A DNA stretch of 13,129 nt from Sedimentibacter sp. (lineage in GTDB: Bacteria; Bacillota; Clostridia; Tissierellales; Sedimentibacteraceae). The stretch covers positions 1 to 13,129 of the forward strand of contig JAQSYS010000094.1 of assembly GCA_029256005.1 (NCBI GenBank), given 5' to 3'. Made by a program: the position numbers and the translations under genes. The notes beneath the pieces were generated by a model. That model saw nothing but the letters and a program-made list of their open reading frames with translations, was not told where the DNA came from and did not search any database. The stretch's first letter is position 1; the number at the start of each line of letters is the position of its first letter. Below are positions 7,010-13,129 of the stretch, piece after piece.

Positions 7010-8104
7010 ATGATAGATAAGATTATTAAAGCAGTTATTAGTATTGTAGGGGCATCGCTAGGTGTTTTTATAGGAGTACTATTAAACCAAAATGATTTTC
7101 TTAAGTTTACAGGTTTTCAAAATGTATTAGTAATTATTGGTATCAGTGTAGTTTTTGGAATAATATTTTTTCTTCTTTCAACTAAAATCAAAAAAGTTGG
7201 TCTTGGCATAGTTGGCACTTTTGAAAGAGAACTGTTAAAGTTTTCAACTTTGGATATTATTTGGGGTGCAGTCGGTCTTATAGTTGGATTCATAATTGCG
7301 TTCTTAATAAGCCAGCCGTTTTCGGACATTAAATATGTAGGTACAATTGTTTCAATATTGTCATATTTAATTTTTGGCTATTTAGGAATAAAAATTTCAA
7401 CAAGAAAAAAAGACGATGTAATTTGGCCACAGATAAATCTTAAAAAGAACTCTGCCGTAAAAAAACAAGATAAAAGTTCAAAGAAAGAAATGATTTCACC
7501 AAAAATACTTGATACCAGCGTAATTATTGACGGAAGAATTTCCGACATATGTAAGACAGGATTTGTAGAAGGAACATTGATAATTCCAGAATTTGTTCTA
7601 AAGGAATTAAGGCATATAGCAGATTCATCAGACAGCCTTAAAAGAAACAGAGGCAGAAGAGGTTTGGATATCTTGAATATTCTTCAAAAGGATGATGCCG
7701 TTAATGTAATGATTGAATCAAAGGATTATGGTGACGATATAGAAGTAGATATTAAACTTTTAAAATTAGCCAAAGACCTTGGAGGCAAGGTATTAACCAA
7801 TGATTTCAATTTGAACAAAGTTGCGGAATTCCAAGGTGTTGATGTTTTAAATATCAATGAGTTGGCAAATGCGGTTAAACCTGTGGTTCTCCCTGGCGAA
7901 GAAATGACAGTTATGGTTGTCAAGGATGGCAAGGAATCCGGCCAAGGATTGGCTTATTTGGATGATGGCACTATGATAGTAGTTGAAGGCGGCAAGAAGT
8001 GCATAGGTGATTCAGTTATTGTAACTGTAACAAGTGTTCTACAGACTGCAGCAGGCAGAATGATTTTTGCAAAACTAAAAAATGTTATAAATAAAGCAGT
8101 TTAA
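7010..8104 (+). CDS. yacL: YacL-like membrane protein with PIN and TRAM domains
   Basis: This 364-residue protein has the three-part layout of Bacillus YacL. Four hydrophobic segments lie at about residues 7-26, 37-57, 83-102 and 108-128. A basic linker follows (about 143-160). The PIN nuclease-like domain (about 164-290) has the acidic positions Asp168 in LDTSVIIDGR, Glu199 in VLKELRHIAD, Asp265 in LTNDFNLN and a further acidic cluster near 242-247. The C-terminal TRAM domain (about 292-355) is a predicted nucleic-acid-binding beta barrel. PIN domains often cut RNA with bound metal; the target of YacL-type proteins is not settled. A stop codon (TAG 7007-7009) directly precedes ATG 7010, and AAAGGAGG at 6995-7002 gives ideal spacing. 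It follows carD, as in many Clostridia, but the usual next genes ispD and ispF are not here. Confidence 0.9.
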   Translation: MIDKIIKAVISIVGASLGVFIGVLLNQNDFLKFTGFQNVLVIIGISVVFGIIFFLLSTKIKKVGLGIVGTFERELLKFSTLDIIWGAVGLIVGFIIAFLISQPFSDIKYVGTIVSILSYLIFGYLGIKISTRKKDDVIWPQINLKKNSAVKKQDKSSKKEMISPKILDTSVIIDGRISDICKTGFVEGTLIIPEFVLKELRHIADSSDSLKRNRGRRGLDILNILQKDDAVNVMIESKDYGDDIEVDIKLLKLAKDLGGKVLTNDFNLNKVAEFQGVDVLNINELANAVKPVVLPGEEMTVMVVKDGKESGQGLAYLDDGTMIVVEGGKKCIGDSVIVTVTSVLQTAAGRMIFAKLKNVINKAV

Positions 8105-8167
8105 AGGATATCCATCTTTTATGGGACACGTATTTAAATTCAATTGAAATAATAAATAAATAATACT

Positions 8168-8194
8168 AAAGGTGCTCAAAAATGAGCGCCTTTT
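8168..8194 (+). terminator. Rho-independent terminator after yacL
   Basis: GGTGCTCA (8171-8178) and TGAGCGCC (8183-8190) form an 8-bp stem with one G-U pair and an AAAA loop. It is flanked by AAA and TTTT, which extend the stem and give the T-run. It lies 66 bases after the yacL stop. Confidence 0.85.
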
Positions 8195-8272
8195 ATAATG
8201 TAAATATTTAAGCAGTATAAATTAATTCAGTATGGCAAGAATAAAATTATCTATGATTTTGAGGTTGATATT

Positions 8273-8911
8273 ATGATGATAGTTGCTATAAGAGCAGTGA
8301 TTTTATACGCTGCATTGATGATTTCTATGAGGATCATGGGTAAAGGTGAGTTAGGTGAGCTTCAGCCTCATGACCTAGTGGTATCGTTAATGCTTGCGGA
8401 GCTTGCAGTAATGCCCATGGAGGATTTGGGAGCACCTCTCTTGCATGGTTTCATAGCCACAGCTACAATTATGTTTTTGCAGTGTTTGATTTCATATATT
8501 ACATTAAAAAGCAATTATGCCAGGAAGTTCATATGTGGAACACCAACTATAATTATTGAACATGGAAGATTTAACATTAAAGAAATGAACAAGTTAAGAA
8601 TTAATGTTAATGACGTCCTTGGACAAATGCGATTAAAGGGTTATTGCAATCTTAATGAAATTGATTACATAATTATGGAGACAAACGGAGAAATGAGTAT
8701 AATAGCACCTGATGACCCACCTGGGACAAAGTGCAAGCGAATACCAATAGCCACAATATTAGATGGGCAGGTAATGTATAATAATTTTAATAAATTCAAT
8801 ATTTCATTTGATGATTTTGAAAAAGAATTAAAAAATAATCATTTAAAACCTAGGCAAGTTATTTATGGTTATGTAGATCAAGATGAAAACTTTATTTTTT
8901 ATAAGAGGTAG
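8273..8911 (+). CDS. DUF421 (YetF-like) membrane protein
   Basis: This 212-residue protein matches the DUF421 family. The N-terminal membrane part has hydrophobic segments near residues 3-20, 34-48 and 55-78, with the family motif MGKGELGELQPHDLVVSLML (22-41). The cytoplasmic C-terminal part begins around GTPTIIIEHGRFN (89-101) and includes NVNDVLGQMRLKGYCNLNEIDY (111-132, motif region) and METNGEMSII (135-144). In Bacillus, relatives YetF and YrbG are membrane proteins of poorly defined role; some family members appear in spore membranes. No reaction is known. ATG 8273 has GAGGT seven bases upstream; ATG 8276 is an alternative. It is followed after two bases by a DUF4363 gene, a pairing I recognise from other Firmicutes and which suggests the two products act together. 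Confidence 0.88.
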   Translation: MMIVAIRAVILYAALMISMRIMGKGELGELQPHDLVVSLMLAELAVMPMEDLGAPLLHGFIATATIMFLQCLISYITLKSNYARKFICGTPTIIIEHGRFNIKEMNKLRINVNDVLGQMRLKGYCNLNEIDYIIMETNGEMSIIAPDDPPGTKCKRIPIATILDGQVMYNNFNKFNISFDDFEKELKNNHLKPRQVIYGYVDQDENFIFYKR

Positions 8912-8913
8912 TT

Positions 8914-9297
8914 ATGAGAATGGTTATAATTTCTTTATTAGTCTTGCTGGTTCTGGTTGGAATTTGGATTTGGTTTCATTTTACATCTGTTGAACCTACA
9001 ACTACGTATTATTATGAAGTATTGACTGAGTTATCTAACTTAATTTACACAGATCAATGGAGTAAGGTTGAAACTAATATGTTGCATCATTATGACGACT
9101 GGAATGATGTCAGAAATTTATGGATTTATTTTATTAATCAAAATGATATTGATAACATTGATATATCTATGAGAAGGCTTGATTCATTCATAAAAAACCG
9201 TGATAAAACAATGGCTCAAGCAGAGCTTGAGCACTTAAGAGTTTTGTTTATCATAATAAAGGAAAATGAATGTCTATCAATGGAAAATATAATGTAA
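8914..9297 (+). CDS. DUF4363 family small membrane-anchored protein
   Basis: This 127-residue protein starts with a single hydrophobic segment (residues 3-22, rich in Leu, Ile and Val, ending WIWFHF). That segment could be an uncleaved signal anchor, with the rest outside the cell. The remainder is predicted helical and fits DUF4363: a WSKVE segment (49-53), then WNDVRNLWIYFINQNDIDNI (63-82), a run of helices, AELEHLRVLFIIIKENE (103-119), and a terminal NIM where relatives I recall often end in an Asn-Ile-hydrophobic triplet. Function is unknown. It lies two bases after the DUF421 stop, with AAGAGG at 8903-8908. It ends one base before the stop of the converging minus-strand gene, leaving no room for an intergenic terminator. 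Confidence 0.8.
   Translation: MRMVIISLLVLLVLVGIWIWFHFTSVEPTTTYYYEVLTELSNLIYTDQWSKVETNMLHHYDDWNDVRNLWIYFINQNDIDNIDISMRRLDSFIKNRDKTMAQAELEHLRVLFIIIKENECLSMENIM
9207..9232 (-). terminator. Possible terminator for the minus-strand hydrolase, inside DUF4363
   Basis: GCTCAAG (9214-9220) and CTTGAGC (9226-9232) form a perfect 7-bp stem with a five-base loop. Read on the minus strand, the stem is followed within three bases by TTGTTTT, so it could end transcripts of the hydrolase gene about 70-90 bases past its stop. It could equally be a chance hairpin in coding sequence. Confidence 0.3.
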
Positions 9298-9298
9298 A

Positions 9299-10192
9299 TT
9301 ATTGAATCGTGTTAGATAGTGTTCCTATACCCTCGATTTCACAATCAACAGTGTCTCCTGAGTTTAAGTATCTTGGAGGGTTAAAGCCAGCACCTACTCC
9401 AGCAGGAGTGCCTGTCAAAATAATATCTCCGGGATACAATGTTATACCTGAAGTTAAATCACTGATTATTGTTGGTATATCAAATATCAATTGATTTGTA
9501 TTTCCGTTTTGTCTAAGTTCACCATTAACATAGCTTTTTATTTCCAGACTTGGAGGGAAATTAACATTTGATTTATGTATGATATATGGTCCCATTGGAC
9601 AGTATGTGTCTAATGATTTACCTTTATGCCATTGAATGTGTTCTTGTTGTAAATCTCTTGCAGAAATGTCGTTTGCAATCGTATAACCGAAAATAACACT
9701 CTCTGCATCTTCTTTAACAACGTTTTTGCATTTTTTTGCAATTATTATTGCAAGTTCGACTTCATAGTCCAATTCTTTAACCACATCAGAATGAGCAACA
9801 ATATATTCTTTGTTTCCAATTGCCGGATATGCAATTTTGCTGAAATATATAGGCTTAACAGGTACATTTGAATTAACATTCTTTAAGCTTCCTACTTCAT
9901 TTACATGGTCTAAGTAATTTTTTCCCAAGCAAAGCACGTTTCTTCTTGGATATGGAATAGGAGCCAAAACTTTAACATCCTCCAATGTTAATTCACATTT
10001 CAAGGTGCTTAAAACTTCATTAATTTTTTTAATGTCCAAATTTTCAAAAATATCAATAAGATTTAACATGTTTGATGGTTCTTTGATATTTAATTTTGCA
10101 AATACTGCTGAAGCCGGAACTATTCCGGTTTTTTCTTTGTTTAAGAAACCAATAAACTCATTGTCTTGATATAAATATGATAAAAGATACAT
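9299..10192 (-). CDS. Fumarylacetoacetate hydrolase (FAH) family protein
   Basis: The 297-residue product is a cytoplasmic FAH-fold enzyme. These use a divalent metal to cleave or isomerise acylpyruvate-like compounds. Landmarks are CLGKNYLDHVNEV (88-100, with His96), KPIYFSK (113-119), LDYEVELAIII (141-151) giving metal-ligand candidates Glu144 and Glu146, GYTIANDISARDLQ (169-182) with Asp175 as third ligand, HKGKSLDTYCPMGPYI (189-204), and the substrate-loop region GTPAGVGAGF (261-270). Names used for relatives include 2-hydroxyhepta-2,4-diene-1,7-dioate isomerase, acylpyruvase and oxaloacetate decarboxylase; the sequence does not choose between them, and no aromatic catabolism genes lie nearby. 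ATG 10192 is preferred over a start 19 codons upstream because AAGGAGG lies five bases before it and the longer form would cover the promoter. The gene stands alone on the minus strand. Confidence 0.92.
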   Translation of the reverse strand: MYLLSYLYQDNEFIGFLNKEKTGIVPASAVFAKLNIKEPSNMLNLIDIFENLDIKKINEVLSTLKCELTLEDVKVLAPIPYPRRNVLCLGKNYLDHVNEVGSLKNVNSNVPVKPIYFSKIAYPAIGNKEYIVAHSDVVKELDYEVELAIIIAKKCKNVVKEDAESVIFGYTIANDISARDLQQEHIQWHKGKSLDTYCPMGPYIIHKSNVNFPPSLEIKSYVNGELRQNGNTNQLIFDIPTIISDLTSGITLYPGDIILTGTPAGVGAGFNPPRYLNSGDTVDCEIEGIGTLSNTIQ

Positions 10193-10197
10193 AGAAA

Positions 10198-10204
10198 CCT
10201 CCTT
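10198..10204 (-). promoter_or_regulatory. Shine-Dalgarno site fixing the FAH-family start
   Basis: AAGGAGG on the minus strand lies five bases before ATG 10192. An alternative ATG at 10249 lacks such a site and coincides with the -35 element of the predicted promoter. Confidence 0.85.
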
Positions 10205-10220
10205 AATAATTATATTAAAT

Positions 10221-10249
10221 AATATAATACTTAAAGGACTAGTTTTCAA
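10221..10249 (-). promoter_or_regulatory. Sigma-A-type promoter of the FAH-family gene
   Basis: On the minus strand TTGAAA (10249-10244) and TATATT (10226-10221) are separated by 17 bases, each one mismatch from consensus. The expected start of transcription near 10214 leaves a short leader of about 20 bases before ATG 10192. Confidence 0.6.
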
Positions 10250-10292
10250 GTAAAATCAATTTAATTTATCGAATTGACCATTTATGAATTTA

Positions 10293-10321
10293 TTGCAGTA
10301 TAAATTTACATATGTTATAAT
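10293..10321 (+). promoter_or_regulatory. Possible promoter of the large HD-domain gene
   Basis: A perfect TATAAT (10316-10321) has a weak TTGCAG (10293-10298) 17 bases upstream. A TTGACC at 10274-10279 with TATAAA at 10299-10304 (19-base spacer) is an alternative. From the first, transcription would start near 10328, giving a leader of about 130 bases. The region sits back to back with the FAH-family promoter. Confidence 0.45.
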
Positions 10322-10335
10322 GAATATGATTTATG

Positions 10336-10359
10336 AGATAAAGACTAACATCTTTATCT
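10336..10359 (+). other. Hairpin 1 in the leader of the HD-domain gene
   Basis: AGATAAAGA (10336-10344) and TCTTTATCT (10351-10359) form a perfect 9-bp inverted repeat with a CTAACA loop. It is AT-rich and lacks a clean T-run, so it is a poor terminator. It would lie at the 5' end of the predicted transcript, where it could stabilise the RNA, or it could be a protein-binding site on DNA. Confidence 0.45.
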
Positions 10360-10388
10360 GATTTGTGTATTCATTGTAACGGTGTGAA

Positions 10389-10410
10389 GCAAGCCACAAA
10401 AACGGTTTGC
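10389..10410 (+). other. Hairpin 2 in the leader of the HD-domain gene
   Basis: GCAAGCC (10389-10395) and GGTTTGC (10404-10410) can pair over seven positions with one G-U, enclosing ACAAAAAC. I could not match the two-hairpin leader to any riboswitch class I know. Confidence 0.35.
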
Positions 10411-10457
10411 ATTATGATAAAATAAATCATTAAAATTTTATTTTTAAGAGGTATTGA

Positions 10458-13129
10458 ATGAGCAAATTTATGCTGAATGAACTTCATAAGGAAATATTAA
10501 ACAGTCTGACAAAAAAAGAATTTTTGAAAAAGATAAATATAACTGAAGAAAAAGTACAATCGTATATTATAAATAAAAAATTTGTTAATAGTTTACTGAT
10601 ACTCATTAATAAAAAACATTTATTATGCAGAGATGTACTTGATTTATCAATCGACATAATTAGTAATGTTTGTACTGAGATGCCTAAAGAATGGCTGCCA
10701 TATATATTTCAATATACATTGCACAAATCATTCCCAGATGCAACAACAATTAAGCTTATTCCAAAATATGAAGCAGGAGCGCTCATATACCTGGAAATTT
10801 TGAAAACTATACTCCACCATGGAAAAAACAGCGGTGTTTTTGACAAGTTTACTGATTTTGATTTTCTTACTAACTTGGAAATTAGTGAATTGCCAAATCC
10901 TGATGAGTATATAAATTTTATAGATAAATTTGAAAAAAATTATATTTATGAACTTATGATGCTTGACCAAGAGGTAAACGGTTTTAATACTTTAAATCAT
11001 GTGGCAGCTGTACATTATGTAGCAATGCATGTTGCAAGACAATTGAAAAAGGTCGGTTCTCATGTCAATCTTGGGTTAGTTTCAGGAGCTGCAGCAGGTC
11101 ACGATATAGGTAAATATGGTTGTAAAGGACTTGAGAAAAGAAGAGTTCCATATCTTCACTACTATTATACAGAACAGTGGTTTAGCAAGTATAACATGCC
11201 AAATATCGGTTTGATAGCAACAAATCATTCAACATGGGACTTAGAACTTGAAAATCTTCCATTGGAGTCATTGATACTCATTTATGCTGATTTCAGAGTT
11301 AAGAACAAGACTACTAAAAATGGATATGAAATGCATATTTATGAACTTAGTGAGTCGTTTCAGATTATTTTAGACAAGCTTGATAATGTTGATGAAAAAA
11401 AGGAAAAAAGATATCAAAGAGTCTATTCAAAATTGAAGGATTTCGAAAATTATATTGTATATGAAGGAATAAATACTGATTTTAAATCAAAAGAACCTGA
11501 ACCTGCAAAGTATGTTGATTATGCCCTTTTAAATGGATATGAGGTTGTAGAGAATTTCAAGTATATGGCAATAGAGCATAATACATCTTTAATGAGTAAA
11601 TTAAATAATGAAGTTGTGTTCTCTAGTATGATTGAATCTGCGAGAAGTGAGCAAAACTGGCAGAATTTGAGGGCTTATTTAAATATATTGGATGAGTACT
11701 CTATTTATTTGTCTCAAAAGGAAAAACTGTTTACATTGAGCTTCTTGTATGAGCTGCTGGTTTACAGAGAAGGAGACATCAGGCGGCAGGCAGCAAAACT
11801 TATGGGAAGCATAATAGTAACATATGAGTTGGAGTATTCAAAAGAACTTCCTGAGGATGTAAAGATTGAAATCACAGAAGAAATGACAGGATTGTCTCTA
11901 TGGGACAAATATATAGGATTATTTTTGGATCCAGGACATAAAGTAACAGACAGCCATAAGGAATGGATTGGTTATTCATTGAGGATATTTGTTGATTCTG
12001 TTATAAATTCAAACAGAAATAAGGATAAAAAAAACTATATTGGTTTATTGATAAATAATTTAGAAAAATCTCATCTTGAAGGAGTAGCTAGATTTAGTAC
12101 ATTAAATTCGCTACTTAGCATACCGGTTGATTTTTATGAGCCAGAACAACTGAATTTTGTAATAGAATTCGCACTAAATTCAATTAATGATCCTGGTCAA
12201 AACATAAGGCTTATGGCAGTGCAGTTTTTCAATATGGTTGTAAGTAATGAAAATATTGATATGACGTCATTGGATAAGATATTTAATTATGCGTCTGTTG
12301 CATTAGAAAATGATGGCTTGTGTATAAATTACTTAAAATCAAAAATTGCAAAAAAATTAAATATGTCTTCCGACGTTATAAATAAGTATAATGTAATAAT
12401 GAACAGCAACAGATATAAGACATCAGATATATTTTTAAACAATTTAAAGACAGCTACACCTTGGAATGTTAAGACTATAAGTATTGATTACATTATGGAG
12501 AATATAAAAAGTAAAAATGAAGTTATATTGCTTCAGACAGCAACTCATCTTGCAAACATAGTGAAGGTAAGTGCAAAAGAATCAGTCAGAAATAAGGCTG
12601 GAAACTCACTTGTTGATATTGGGTCATTACTTTCTATAGATCAACGCAATGAAATAGCTGTTGAGCTTTTCAAAGGTCTTGAAATTGATGAACTTCAATT
12701 TGCTAAATATATTCCTGAATATTTAGGTAGATTCGTTATATTGTTACCTCCAAAGGAATTGGATGAATTGGTGGAAGAATTAAATATTATTTACAAGGGA
12801 ACAAATCCAAGAGTAAGTACATTGGTAGTCAATACTTTGGGAATTATAATTCAGTATTATCCAGAATATAAGGAAAGATTTAACGAAGATGACGAAATCT
12901 ATAATGACCGTTTGAAAAAAATGCTTGGAATTATTTTAAGTGGCCTTGCTAATTATAACACACAGGTTAAACAGGAGTCTTTTCTCGTTTTAGGGCAAAA
13001 TATATTTGGTTCTAAAATATTAGATTTAAGAGAAAAGCATAAAATATTCCTTTTGATTTATAAAAAGCTATTAAATCTTATAAACGAAAAGGAACTGGGT
13101 GATTTGTTTTTTTTCAACAACTCATCATC
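10458..13129 (+). CDS. Large HD-domain phosphohydrolase with helical repeat region, 3' end missing
   Basis: The frame stays open for 890 codons and runs off the window. A TGA (10455-10457) directly precedes ATG 10458, and AAGAGG (10446-10451) lies six bases upstream, so the start is firm. Residues 1-170 are helical with no motif I recognise. An HD domain follows: LNHVAAVHYVAMH with His181, the AAAGHDIGKYG signature with His215-Asp216 and Lys219, NHSTWD with His257, and LIYADFRVK with Asp278. This is a complete metal-binding set, so nucleotide or phosphoester hydrolysis is plausible. After about 350 the chain is predicted almost wholly helical, with pieces like YREGDIRRQAAKLMGSI (435-451), LKTATPWNVKTI (663-674) and ATHLANIVKVSAKESVRNKA (695-714) that suggest a HEAT-like solenoid. 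There is no signal peptide. I recall clostridial proteins of this type being longer and also carrying a cytidyltransferase-like domain, which would lie past the window. The substrate is unknown. Confidence 0.85.
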   Translation, partial: MSKFMLNELHKEILNSLTKKEFLKKINITEEKVQSYIINKKFVNSLLILINKKHLLCRDVLDLSIDIISNVCTEMPKEWLPYIFQYTLHKSFPDATTIKLIPKYEAGALIYLEILKTILHHGKNSGVFDKFTDFDFLTNLEISELPNPDEYINFIDKFEKNYIYELMMLDQEVNGFNTLNHVAAVHYVAMHVARQLKKVGSHVNLGLVSGAAAGHDIGKYGCKGLEKRRVPYLHYYYTEQWFSKYNMPNIGLIATNHSTWDLELENLPLESLILIYADFRVKNKTTKNGYEMHIYELSESFQIILDKLDNVDEKKEKRYQRVYSKLKDFENYIVYEGINTDFKSKEPEPAKYVDYALLNGYEVVENFKYMAIEHNTSLMSKLNNEVVFSSMIESARSEQNWQNLRAYLNILDEYSIYLSQKEKLFTLSFLYELLVYREGDIRRQAAKLMGSIIVTYELEYSKELPEDVKIEITEEMTGLSLWDKYIGLFLDPGHKVTDSHKEWIGYSLRIFVDSVINSNRNKDKKNYIGLLINNLEKSHLEGVARFSTLNSLLSIPVDFYEPEQLNFVIEFALNSINDPGQNIRLMAVQFFNMVVSNENIDMTSLDKIFNYASVALENDGLCINYLKSKIAKKLNMSSDVINKYNVIMNSNRYKTSDIFLNNLKTATPWNVKTISIDYIMENIKSKNEVILLQTATHLANIVKVSAKESVRNKAGNSLVDIGSLLSIDQRNEIAVELFKGLEIDELQFAKYIPEYLGRFVILLPPKELDELVEELNIIYKGTNPRVSTLVVNTLGIIIQYYPEYKERFNEDDEIYNDRLKKMLGIILSGLANYNTQVKQESFLVLGQNIFGSKILDLREKHKIFLLIYKKLLNLINEKELGDLFFFNNSS

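Noticed and set aside
10193..10249. A 19-residue N-terminal extension of the FAH-family protein starting at 10249.
   Set aside because: It has no Shine-Dalgarno site, it covers the predicted promoter, and ATG 10192 has an ideal AAGGAGG.
10336..10410. A known riboswitch (c-di-GMP, guanidine, preQ1 and others) in the HD gene leader.
   Set aside because: None of the conserved sequence cores of these classes could be recognised; only simple hairpins are visible.
10728..10970. Minus-strand reading frame of 80 codons within the HD-domain gene region.
   Set aside because: The plus strand encodes the continuous HD protein here; the minus frame has a low-complexity Ile/Phe/Lys composition and no family match.

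Overview
The window is AT-rich DNA from a low-GC Gram-positive bacterium, most likely an anaerobic member of class Clostridia (perhaps the Tissierellales/Peptostreptococcales side). The support is strong AGGAGG-type ribosome binding sites, frequent TTG/GTG starts, a transketolase split into two genes, a DUF5693-csaB-tagA cell-wall cluster, and a carD-yacL pair. No rRNA, tRNA, insertion sequence, phage gene or CRISPR array was seen. The content looks like ordinary chromosomal backbone rather than a mobile island.

Bases 1-6160 form one tightly packed plus-strand block, probably a single operon. It starts with the 3' part of a DUF5693 membrane protein, then csaB (polysaccharide pyruvyl transferase) and a WecG/TagA/CpsF glycosyltransferase, which belong to assembly of secondary cell-wall polymer. 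It continues into a small transaldolase and the two transketolase halves (non-oxidative pentose phosphate pathway). Neighbouring genes overlap by 1-4 bases or are separated by 1-24 bases. A clear rho-independent terminator ends the block.

Bases 6270-8195 hold two separately spaced plus-strand genes. The first is a carD-family RNA polymerase regulator driven by a perfect consensus sigma-A promoter; it appears to lack the usual first part of its RNA-polymerase-binding domain. The second is a YacL-type membrane protein with PIN and TRAM domains. A hairpin follows each gene.

Bases 8273-9297 hold a DUF421 (YetF-like) membrane protein and a small DUF4363 protein, probably co-transcribed. They converge, with a one-base gap, on a minus-strand fumarylacetoacetate hydrolase family gene (9299-10192). 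That gene has its own promoter and a Shine-Dalgarno site that fixes a start downstream of the longest reading frame.

From 10458 to the end of the window runs one uninterrupted plus-strand reading frame of at least 890 codons. It encodes an HD-domain metal-dependent phosphohydrolase fused to a long helical, HEAT-like region, preceded by a leader with two potential hairpins. It is the least understood and most interesting gene here. No convincing wholly new multi-gene system was found.
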